Assembly (NCBI GenBank): GCA_030651695.1
Contig: JAUSCD010000035.1
Location: forward strand, 124,001-188,000
DNA from: Pseudohongiella sp.
GTDB lineage: Bacteria; Pseudomonadota; Gammaproteobacteria; Pseudomonadales; Pseudohongiellaceae
Direction: 5' to 3'
DNA: 64,000 nt
Shown: in pieces, positions 1-7,448 of the stretch
How the letters are laid out: the number at the start of each line of letters is the position of its first letter
How positions within the stretch are numbered: position 1 is the stretch's first letter
Program-made: the position numbers and the translations under genes
Notes under the pieces: model-generated
What the model saw: only the letters and a program-made list of their open reading frames with translations
What the model was told of the DNA's origin: nothing
Database searches by the model: none

Positions 1-2021
1 ATAATTTTATGGTGATCTTTGGCCTGCTGCTGGCGCTGGGTATGCTGATTGACGGCGCCATTGTACTGGTGGAATACGCCGACCGGAAAATGGCTGAAGG
101 TCACAACCGCGCCGATGCCTATGAAGAAGCAGTCTCGCGTATGTTCTGGCCTATTATTTCATCAACCCTGACAACTCTCGCAGCCTTCCTGCCACTGTTG
201 TTCTGGCCCGGTGTTGCCGGCGAATTCATGAGTTATCTGCCAACCACAGTATTTGCTGTTTTGATTGGATCACTGTTGTACGCGCTGCTGTTTGCACCCT
301 TGATAGGATCATTCGTCGGCAGCCGTACAGCTCACAAGCACATAGACATCAGTAAAAACGATGACACGCTGGTCACCGAATTCAGAGGCCCTATTCGTGC
401 TTACGTCGGTATCCTGCGGTTTGGCATTCGCAATCCGGGTGTAATTTTCCTGGGCAGCATCGGCGTACTGGTCAGTATTGTGATGGCCTATGTCAGCCTC
501 GGCCGCGGTTTCGAATTCTTCGCCAGTGTGGATCCAAGTCAGACACGTGTGCAGATTTTTGCGCGCGGCAACTACTCGCCTGAAGAAATCCGCGACATTG
601 TGCGCGACGTTGAGTCACGCATTGAAGCTGTCGGCCACTTCAAAAGTATTGTGACGCAGTCAGGCGCCAGTCGCAGTATGGGTGGCGGCATGGGCGCGGC
701 ACCGGATCTGATCGGCACCATATTCCTGGAGTTCACTGACCGGCGCGAACGCGACATCAACGGCTTTGAGATTGAAAATCTGTACCGCCAGGCCATTGCT
801 GACCTGCCGGGTATCCGCGCGGAGATCTCCACCCCCGAGCAAGGCCCGCCCGTGGGCAAACAGTTGCAGCTGGAATTTTATGGTGAAGATCTGCGCACTC
901 TGATTGATGAGGCACGGCGTGTCCGCGATCATCTGGAAAACGGCATGGAAGGCCTTATCGATGTTGATGACACCACACCGGTGCCCGGCATTGAATGGCA
1001 GATTACCGTTGACCGCGCGCGCGCAGCCATGTCAGGTGCCAGCATGCAGGAAATTGGCACGGCCATTCAGTTGCTGACCAACGGCGTGCTGATGGGCGAC
1101 TACCGCCCCGATGACAGCGAAGAAGAAGTGGAAATTCGTGTGCGCTACCCTGAGGAGTATCGCGGCATCGAGCAGATCGACAACATCCGCATCAATACTG
1201 CAGGCGGTCTGGTCCCCATCAGCAGCTTTATCACACGCGAAGCATTGCCCAGCGTCAGTTCGATTCAGCGCGTGGACAGTGAACGGGTGATATATGTCAG
1301 AGCCAACCCTGCTCCGGGTTTTATTACGGATAACAAAGTCAGCGAGTTGGGACAATGGTTGCAGGCCAATCCGCTTGCTCCCGGCGTCAACTACCGCTTC
1401 CGCGGTGCCAACGAAGAGCAGGAAGCCTCTATGGCATTCCTCAGTTTTGCATTTTTGTTGGCACTGGCACTGATGGCCGTTGTACTCGTGACACAATTTA
1501 ACAATTACTATCAGACTCTGCTGATTCTCTCTGCCGTATTGTTATCAACTACCGGCGTACTTCTGGGCTTGCTGATAACAGGGCAGACTTTCAGCGTGAT
1601 CCTGACCGGTGTGGGCGTTGTCGCGTTGGCCGGTATTATTGTGAATAACAATATTATTCTGATTGATACCTACAATGTGCTCAGCCGCAATCACCCGGAC
1701 TGGAGTCTGACGGATGTGATAGTCCAGACAGGAGTGCAGCGTCTTCGCCCGGTATTCCTGACCACGTTCACTACCGGTTTTGGTTTGCTGCCGCTGGCAC
1801 TGGGTGTTTCGATTGATCTTGCCGGGGCAGAAATTGAAGTTGGCGGACCAGTAGCGTCGCAATGGATGCAGTTGGCTAACGCAGTGGTGTTTGGATTGGC
1901 GTTTGGTAGCGTGCTGACGCTGATTGTTACACCGGCGCTGCTGGCTCTGCCTCATAAATTGCGCGAGTACATCAATCGTATCAAAGCAATGTTCACTCGT
2001 AACAAACCGGCTTTTAACTGA
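1..2021 (+). CDS. RND-family efflux transporter permease, 3' part (5' end outside window)
   Basis: Inner-membrane proton-driven efflux permease of the RND (AcrB/HAE1-like) superfamily. The frame is open from the left edge, and about 672 of the usual 1000-1100 residues are present, starting just before transmembrane helix 4. The TM4 segment reads LALGMLIDGAIVLVEYADRK, which corresponds to the AcrB helix carrying the Asp-Asp proton-relay pair. Here the second Asp is Gly. A large periplasmic loop follows, then a second helix bundle with GIIVNNNIILIDTYN, where AcrB has its relay Lys and this protein has Asn. These substitutions probably mark a subfamily rather than a defect. A membrane-fusion partner would be expected upstream, outside the window. 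The gene ends just before a strong hairpin terminator. The substrate cannot be predicted. The family call is firm. Confidence 0.93.
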   Translation, partial: NFMVIFGLLLALGMLIDGAIVLVEYADRKMAEGHNRADAYEEAVSRMFWPIISSTLTTLAAFLPLLFWPGVAGEFMSYLPTTVFAVLIGSLLYALLFAPLIGSFVGSRTAHKHIDISKNDDTLVTEFRGPIRAYVGILRFGIRNPGVIFLGSIGVLVSIVMAYVSLGRGFEFFASVDPSQTRVQIFARGNYSPEEIRDIVRDVESRIEAVGHFKSIVTQSGASRSMGGGMGAAPDLIGTIFLEFTDRRERDINGFEIENLYRQAIADLPGIRAEISTPEQGPPVGKQLQLEFYGEDLRTLIDEARRVRDHLENGMEGLIDVDDTTPVPGIEWQITVDRARAAMSGASMQEIGTAIQLLTNGVLMGDYRPDDSEEEVEIRVRYPEEYRGIEQIDNIRINTAGGLVPISSFITREALPSVSSIQRVDSERVIYVRANPAPGFITDNKVSELGQWLQANPLAPGVNYRFRGANEEQEASMAFLSFAFLLALALMAVVLVTQFNNYYQTLLILSAVLLSTTGVLLGLLITGQTFSVILTGVGVVALAGIIVNNNIILIDTYNVLSRNHPDWSLTDVIVQTGVQRLRPVFLTTFTTGFGLLPLALGVSIDLAGAEIEVGGPVASQWMQLANAVVFGLAFGSVLTLIVTPALLALPHKLREYINRIKAMFTRNKPAFN

Positions 2022-2040
2022 TAAAACCCGGCGTCCTGAC

Positions 2041-2092
2041 AAAAAAGCCGTACAAATATTGAACACTTGTTCGTTATTTGTACGGCTTTTTT
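2041..2092. terminator. Bidirectional intrinsic terminator
   Basis: Perfect 18-bp inverted repeat: AAAAAAGCCGTACAAATA at 2041-2058 and its exact complement at 2075-2092. The loop holds a further GAAC/GTTC pairing. The arms end in A6 and T6, so either strand gives a GC-containing stem followed by a U-run. It lies 20 bp after the RND stop codon and can also stop transcription of the eight-gene minus-strand operon that ends at 2379. Confidence 0.9.
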
Positions 2093-2378
2093 ACACAATT
2101 GTGATTCCACGTGACAACAATCCAAACGCTTTGCAACATTTTGTCACCTGCGATTCCATGCAAAAACCCCTGTGCTAGTATCAATCCAGGTTGTGACGCG
2201 ACCGGTTGACGGACATCAACCAGAATTCAATTTCAAAGCCGCTCACAAACAGTCAGAGCAAGGTAGTGGGCAGTTTTTCTCTGTTCCCCCCTATCAAACG
2301 TGGAATTATTTTCCGCTGCCTTGCTCCGGCGAACTTCTCTCACACAAATCAACACAGCCTGCGGTCAACGGCAAGTGA
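2093..2378. other. Intergenic region between convergent genes, no gene recognised
   Basis: 286 bp separate the terminator from the stop codon of the BatA-like gene. A 68-codon frame on the + strand is present but has no recognisable protein character. A short inverted repeat, GGTTGA/TCAACC, lies near 2200-2220, and TAGTAT near 2177 could be a weak -10 box. I see nothing here I would annotate with confidence. Confidence 0.4.
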
Positions 2379-4421
2379 TTAACGATAGGTCCTGTTAGCA
2401 ACCCAGGCCTCCGCCACCAGCAACATCATTACCAGCAGCACAATCCACCACCACAACCGTTGCGGCTGCTCAATATCTGACAGCAGTTGTGCCGTGCGCA
2501 CACGCTGTGAAATCAGCGGAGTTGTTTCCGGGTTGATGATGCGGTCTGTGAGTGTGGCGATATCCAGTTTTGTCAGATTGGCCGCCTCGGGTGCGATATT
2601 TATCGCCAGTTTTGTATCCCCTGCTGTCACAAATCCCGGCATACGCGCTCTGTAAAAGGGATTGTCCATCCGAACACGAATGCTTGTACCGTCTGGCTCT
2701 ATCAGCCCCAGTTCACCCGATTCCGGTATGAAGGCAGACAGATCTATCATTTGCCCCACCAGATAAGCACGCTCACGACTGGGTGGCTGGATGAGATAAG
2801 TCAGCACCTCGTGGGCAAACGGCAGGTACAGTCCCTGCAGAGGAAAGTTGCTCCATCCAAGATCCAGAGCCGAGCTCAGCAACATGGTGCGGCCTTCTCC
2901 CGCTTGACGTTCGCTCAACATCACTGAGCCGTTGTCAAAACGCATCAGAATACCGGCATCCGACGCTGGCTCTGTGCGCCAGAAACCACGAAATCGCGCG
3001 CCAAAATCCACACTCAGCGCCCGCAACGCGGGGTGGCGCCGGTCAATATCGGCAATCAGTTGATAATCATTGGATGGCAATACTTCTTGCGAAATCAGGC
3101 GAGCAGGGCTGATTTCACCGAATTGGGAATTGTAGGCTTCAGCAACCACACGATCGCCTGGAGCCAGCCATAATGCGCCACCCTGCTGCGTGACAAATTG
3201 GTTGATGGCATTGACCAGATTATTACCGAGAGCAGGTGTATTGAGTAACACCACAGCATCCTGCTCACGTAACATCGCCGGGGCAAGCGCCTCGACCGTG
3301 GACGTCTGCACATCAAACGGTGAGTTCTCCATGCCTTGCAAGGCCAACACAAACCAGTGCGCCTCATCGTCATACCAGTCCGCAGAAGGATCACCGTTGA
3401 CTACCAGCACCCGCATGCGCGGCAGCACGTCCAGAGAAAAATACCAGCGGTTGTCCAGTTCAAAATCATCACCGGACAAGGCCAGTTCACCGGTATAGGA
3501 GCCTGAAGCATCGAGTGTCAACGGCAGGCTGACGACCGCCTCAGAACGTTCATTAAGCTGGATCGGCTGGGCTGCCGGTGCTATGCCGAGCGCACCCGGG
3601 GACTCACTGACAAGATTGAGCGACAGATTGCCCCGATCCAGAAATACGCTACCGGTACTGCGCACACGGGCCAGCACCTCGTAGTCACTCTGATTCTCAA
3701 GCAGTTGCTGCGGTGAACGCACATCGGTCAAACTCAGGTTGCTGCTGCGCTCGTCTCCTACATCAATCGGGCGAAATCCTGTGCCCGCCGCAAGCATGAA
3801 TCCGGCATCGTCAGCAACCACGCCTGATGCTTTGAAATCAGAGATCAGCACCAGCTGGCGGTTTTCATGTTGTGACTGTTCCAGCATGTCATTGGCCAAC
3901 TCCAATGTCGGATAGAAACGCACCCGGTCATACCCGGGTTCGTTCAGGCCATTGATAAACGCCCGCAAACCATCAATATCTGTGCTCAGCTCACGAACAC
4001 TCAGAGTGCCATCGGCGAAGGTCAGCACTGCGGCTTCATCACCGACATTTAAACTGTTCAGCACGTCCAGCGCCTGCTCTCTGGCACGTTCAAAGCGTTG
4101 ACCAAACCGCATGCTAAGGGAAGTATCCAGCAGAATGGCTACAGACCTTGGTTCAGCATCGATCAGGCGGGCCATACTGCCCTGATAAAACAGAGGCCGG
4201 GCAAACGCCAGCACCAGCAAACAGATCAAAGCGGCCCGCATCAACAACAACAACCACTGTTGAATCTGCTGAAACAGGATAAGTTTTTTGGTGGTTTGTT
4301 TCATGAAACGAAGCGTGCCAAACATCACCTTGGGCGGGTTTTCACGCCGGATCAGATGTATGGCAATCGGGATGGCTGCAGCCAGCAATCCCAATAAAAA
4401 AAGAGGCGTCAGGAAACCCAT
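2379..4421 (-). CDS. BatA-like VWA membrane protein
   Basis: 680-residue inner-membrane protein. The N-terminus (residues 1-80) matches the BatA/aerotolerance-regulator N-terminal domain: one hydrophobic helix, a basic loop beginning RRENPPKVMFGTLRFM, then a second helix. A von Willebrand A domain follows, with the MIDAS motif DTSLS near residue 99. The later region (about 330-560) resembles the GATase-like fold often attached in this family. A final membrane helix near 655-675 (WWWIVLLVMMLLVAEAW) anchors the C-terminus. It is the last gene of the eight-gene MoxR operon and starts one base after the DUF58 stop, which implies translational coupling. VWA proteins of this kind are thought to work with MoxR ATPases in assembling or maturing envelope proteins; the actual client is unknown. 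Confidence 0.85.
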   Translation of the reverse strand: MGFLTPLFLLGLLAAAIPIAIHLIRRENPPKVMFGTLRFMKQTTKKLILFQQIQQWLLLLMRAALICLLVLAFARPLFYQGSMARLIDAEPRSVAILLDTSLSMRFGQRFERAREQALDVLNSLNVGDEAAVLTFADGTLSVRELSTDIDGLRAFINGLNEPGYDRVRFYPTLELANDMLEQSQHENRQLVLISDFKASGVVADDAGFMLAAGTGFRPIDVGDERSSNLSLTDVRSPQQLLENQSDYEVLARVRSTGSVFLDRGNLSLNLVSESPGALGIAPAAQPIQLNERSEAVVSLPLTLDASGSYTGELALSGDDFELDNRWYFSLDVLPRMRVLVVNGDPSADWYDDEAHWFVLALQGMENSPFDVQTSTVEALAPAMLREQDAVVLLNTPALGNNLVNAINQFVTQQGGALWLAPGDRVVAEAYNSQFGEISPARLISQEVLPSNDYQLIADIDRRHPALRALSVDFGARFRGFWRTEPASDAGILMRFDNGSVMLSERQAGEGRTMLLSSALDLGWSNFPLQGLYLPFAHEVLTYLIQPPSRERAYLVGQMIDLSAFIPESGELGLIEPDGTSIRVRMDNPFYRARMPGFVTAGDTKLAINIAPEAANLTKLDIATLTDRIINPETTPLISQRVRTAQLLSDIEQPQRLWWWIVLLVMMLLVAEAWVANRTYR

Positions 4422-5315
4422 TTACGCACTCCTTGTGCGGCGCGATAAATACGAAGCCAGCGCCTTATCCAATGGTTGCGAGGTATCCAGCAGACAATAA
4501 TCCACACCCCTGCTCTGACATTTCTTTTTGCAGTCATCCAGATATCTTTGCAGATTGTCCAGATAGGCATTGCGTATGGCTTGTGGTGAGGTGATATGGG
4601 TTTCAGCAGTCTCCATATCAACGAATTCGGTGGACTCGTTAAAGTTGAAATACAACTCCTGATTGTCCAGCACGTGGAACACAATCACTTCATTGCCCAT
4701 GGCGCGCAACTGTTGCAGGGTCTTGATAGTCGCCTGCTCGTCTTCCAGCATGTCACTGATCAGAATAACCAGACTCTTCTTGTTCAAAGTCATGGCCAGC
4801 TCACTCAGAGGTCTGACGCTGTTGGTTTGACCACCGGCTGTTAATTCAGCCAGGCTGCGCAGAATACGGATGAGATGAACCTGCCGGGCTTTGGCGGGAA
4901 TGTAGTCTTTGACTTTGTCAGAAAATGTGATCAGACCAACAGCATCACGCTGGCGCATGATAAAGTACGCCAGTGCAGAGGCCAGAGTGCGGCCATAATC
5001 CAGTTTGCTCATGGCTGCGGACGAATAGGCCATTGATGCGCTGCTGTCGAGCAGAATGTAACAGCGTACGTTGGTTTCATCTTCGTACTGCTTGATATAC
5101 ATCTTGTCCGAGCGCCCGTAGAGCTTCCAGTCTACATGGCGCATGTCATCACCACGTATGTAATGGCGATAATCAGTGAACTCTACACTAAAACCACGTT
5201 TGGGGCTTTTGTGCAGGCCAGCAACAAATCCTTCCACGATGACACGCGCACGCATCTCCAGATTATCGAGCGTCGCGAGTACAGTCGGATCTATAAAATT
5301 CGTGCTTTGTGCCAT
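4422..5315 (-). CDS. DUF58 domain protein (VWA-like MoxR partner)
   Basis: About 297 residues with the start at MAQSTNFIDPT. This ATG lies one base after the moxR stop codon; an in-frame ATG 36 bp further upstream lies inside moxR and is less likely. The DUF58 signature RRGFSVEFTDYRHYIRGDD followed by HVDWKLYGRSDKMYIKQYE is clear. It leads into a VWA-like fold with the metal-binding motif LLDSSASM. DUF58 proteins are almost always encoded next to MoxR ATPases and are presumed cytoplasmic or membrane-associated partners of the MoxR chaperone ring. No membrane segment is apparent. The gene sits between moxR and the BatA-like gene in one transcription unit. Confidence 0.9.
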   Translation of the reverse strand: MAQSTNFIDPTVLATLDNLEMRARVIVEGFVAGLHKSPKRGFSVEFTDYRHYIRGDDMRHVDWKLYGRSDKMYIKQYEDETNVRCYILLDSSASMAYSSAAMSKLDYGRTLASALAYFIMRQRDAVGLITFSDKVKDYIPAKARQVHLIRILRSLAELTAGGQTNSVRPLSELAMTLNKKSLVILISDMLEDEQATIKTLQQLRAMGNEVIVFHVLDNQELYFNFNESTEFVDMETAETHITSPQAIRNAYLDNLQRYLDDCKKKCQSRGVDYCLLDTSQPLDKALASYLSRRTRSA

Positions 5316-5316
5316 C

Positions 5317-6354
5317 TTATGCGCCCGGCGCGCGCACGGTGTCGAGCACACGGCGTATCAGTTCGTCGGTAGTGATGCGCTCGGCTTCCGCATGGAAATT
5401 GAGCTGGATTCGATGACGCAACACAGACGGAGCCAGCGCACGGATATCATTAAACGAGACATTGTAACGGCCATGCAGCAGCGCCCTCACCTTACCTGCC
5501 AGCACCAGATTCTGTGAAGCACGAATACCGGCTCCCCAGGTTACCCAGTCTTTCACAAATTGCGGAGACACCGGGCTTTGCGGTCGAGTGGAATGCACCA
5601 GATGTACAGCGTATTGCACAACGGCCTGCGCGGCGGGCACCTGGCGCGCAACACGCTGGAATGCCAGAATATCTTCGCCACTTAATGGATGCGACACGGT
5701 ACGGTCAACCACACGCGTGGTGCTGCTGACCACCTGCACTTCCTCTTCTTCAGTCAGATAACCCAACTCCATCTTGAACATAAAACGGTCAAGCTGCGCT
5801 TCCGGCAGTGGATATGTACCCTCAAGCTCAATCGGGTTCTGCGTCGCCAGCACAAAAAACGGGCTGGACATTTTGTGAGTAACACCGGCAGCGGTGACCT
5901 GTCTCTCTTCCATAGCCTCCAGCAAAGAAGACTGGGTTTTAGGTGGTGTCCGGTTGATTTCGTCTGCCAGCAGGATGTTGGTGAAAATCGGGCCTTTAAC
6001 AAATACCAGTTTGCGCCGGCCGTCACTCTCCTCAACAATCTCTGAACCCACCACATCAGACGGCATCAGGTCAGGCGTAAACTGAATACGGCTGAAATTG
6101 AGCTGGAGAATGTCAGCAACCGTTTTAATCAACAGTGTTTTTGCCAGACCCGGAACACCAGTCACCAGACAGTGGCCGCCAGCAAACAAGGCAATCAGCA
6201 ACTCTTCGATTACAGAGTCCTGACCCACAATCACCTTGCGGATTTCGTGGACCATCTGATCGCGCCCGGCCTGCATCTTTTTAACAAGCGTCAGATCGTC
6301 ATTGTCTTCAAGACCAGCTACGTGGGCGTCATCGATAATGTTGGTGTCTGTCAT
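5317..6354 (-). CDS. MoxR-family AAA+ ATPase
   Basis: Cytoplasmic AAA+ ATPase of the MoxR/RavA group, about 345 residues. Walker A GVPGLAKT lies near residue 66. Walker B is in ILLADEINRTPPKTQSSLLEAMEERQV. The sensor-1 region ATQNPIELEGTYPLPEAQLDRF and the C-terminal lid are complete. Two ATGs lie six bases apart. The second is chosen because an AGGA sits seven bases before it but only one base before the first. MoxR proteins act as chaperones for VWA-domain partners, and here the partners flank it: DUF58 and the BatA-like protein downstream, a second VWA protein upstream in the operon. The family call is certain and the client protein is unknown. Confidence 0.95.
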   Translation of the reverse strand: MTDTNIIDDAHVAGLEDNDDLTLVKKMQAGRDQMVHEIRKVIVGQDSVIEELLIALFAGGHCLVTGVPGLAKTLLIKTVADILQLNFSRIQFTPDLMPSDVVGSEIVEESDGRRKLVFVKGPIFTNILLADEINRTPPKTQSSLLEAMEERQVTAAGVTHKMSSPFFVLATQNPIELEGTYPLPEAQLDRFMFKMELGYLTEEEEVQVVSSTTRVVDRTVSHPLSGEDILAFQRVARQVPAAQAVVQYAVHLVHSTRPQSPVSPQFVKDWVTWGAGIRASQNLVLAGKVRALLHGRYNVSFNDIRALAPSVLRHRIQLNFHAEAERITTDELIRRVLDTVRAPGA

Positions 6355-6394
6355 GGTCATGTCCTGTAATGGTGTCTTTTCGAACTGATAAATT

Positions 6395-7381
6395 TTAGTG
6401 TGTATAGGCGTAGATCAAATAGTTAATACCCAGGCGGTAGGCTTCGTTGGTCATCTGCGTGGGATACATTTCCAGAAACGTGTGCTCCCAGCCGTCACCC
6501 ATATCCGAATTAAAATTTGCCACCAACATCACACGACCAAGGTCGTCCAGAATGGCGTGCACCGCAGGCGGATATCTGGGATCGTTAAGTGTGACGTAGC
6601 CATAATCCCAGGTCACTGCCCGACCCGGCACCTGTGGCACTTCCTTGATGTCGTAAAACATGCGGAAAATTTCATGATTCATATCCAATTGCACTAACTC
6701 ACGATCCGGAAATACTTTTGCGATTTCAATCAGAAAATCCTGAAAATGCGCTTCGCCCCAGAAATCATCGAGCATGACAAAACCGCCTCGGTGCATAAAC
6801 TCACGCAACGCTTCCACCTCCTCCGGATTAAAGTTGGGCCCGCTACGCATGGTGCCAATTGGCACACGTTTCATGGTCATGTATAAAAACATGTGCTCGA
6901 ATAACTGTGGATCGGTCAGATCAATCCAGCGTGGACTGGTTGTTGTGGTTTCTATATAAGTGTAGCGCTGCACACCGCGCATAAAATTGCGCTCGGCGTC
7001 CGGGTAATCGGTATCCCACCAGCCCCCGCGCCGCCCACCGCGACCTCCTGCATAATTATCGTAGCGACCACGAATCCAGGTGAATTCCGGACTGGAATCG
7101 GCGCTATTGTTGCTTACCTGAGCAGGGCTGGTGTTCTGACCGGAAAGACTCTCGCGCAAACTACGGATATCGAAGTCCTGGGGGAAAACCACGCCATCAC
7201 CTGTCCCTGGCCGGACGTCGGGCATTCGGACCGGCGGTATGCTGACAGGAGGCATCCTGATTTCATTTGCTGTGTTGCCTGGTTGCTGGGCGCTTGCGTC
7301 GTCCGGGGCCAGCAACACTGATGTACACAAAGCTGCCGCCATCAACACGGGAACCCTCGTGAGCAGCACTTTAAGCCGCAT
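6395..7381 (-). CDS. DUF4159 domain protein, exported
   Basis: About 328 residues beginning with a Sec signal peptide (MRLKVLLTRVPVLMAAALCT, cleavage probably after ASA). A proline-rich stretch (RMPPVSIPPVRMPDVRPG) follows, then the DUF4159 domain. That domain has the typical pattern of a GATase-like fold: FMRGVQRYT, LFEHMFLYMTMKR, GGFVMLDDFWGE and VMLVANFNSDMGDGWE. The start is uncertain: an alternative ATG at 7447 lies one base after the TPR gene stop and has AGGAG nine bases before it, but it would place 22 extra residues before the signal peptide. DUF4159 proteins co-occur with MoxR, VWA and DUF4175 genes, as here; no biochemical function is established. The likely location is the periplasm. 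Confidence 0.85.
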   Translation of the reverse strand: MRLKVLLTRVPVLMAAALCTSVLLAPDDASAQQPGNTANEIRMPPVSIPPVRMPDVRPGTGDGVVFPQDFDIRSLRESLSGQNTSPAQVSNNSADSSPEFTWIRGRYDNYAGGRGGRRGGWWDTDYPDAERNFMRGVQRYTYIETTTTSPRWIDLTDPQLFEHMFLYMTMKRVPIGTMRSGPNFNPEEVEALREFMHRGGFVMLDDFWGEAHFQDFLIEIAKVFPDRELVQLDMNHEIFRMFYDIKEVPQVPGRAVTWDYGYVTLNDPRYPPAVHAILDDLGRVMLVANFNSDMGDGWEHTFLEMYPTQMTNEAYRLGINYLIYAYTH

Positions 7382-7448
7382 CAGCCCACCAATAGCGCAA
7401 TAGTCTGCCGCCAATCCCGACAACGATACCCCGCCCACGCTAATCATG

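Noticed and set aside
2172-2378. 68-codon + strand frame between the terminator and the BatA-like gene
   Set aside because: No ribosome site, no recognisable protein features, and it runs into the convergent gene's 3' end.
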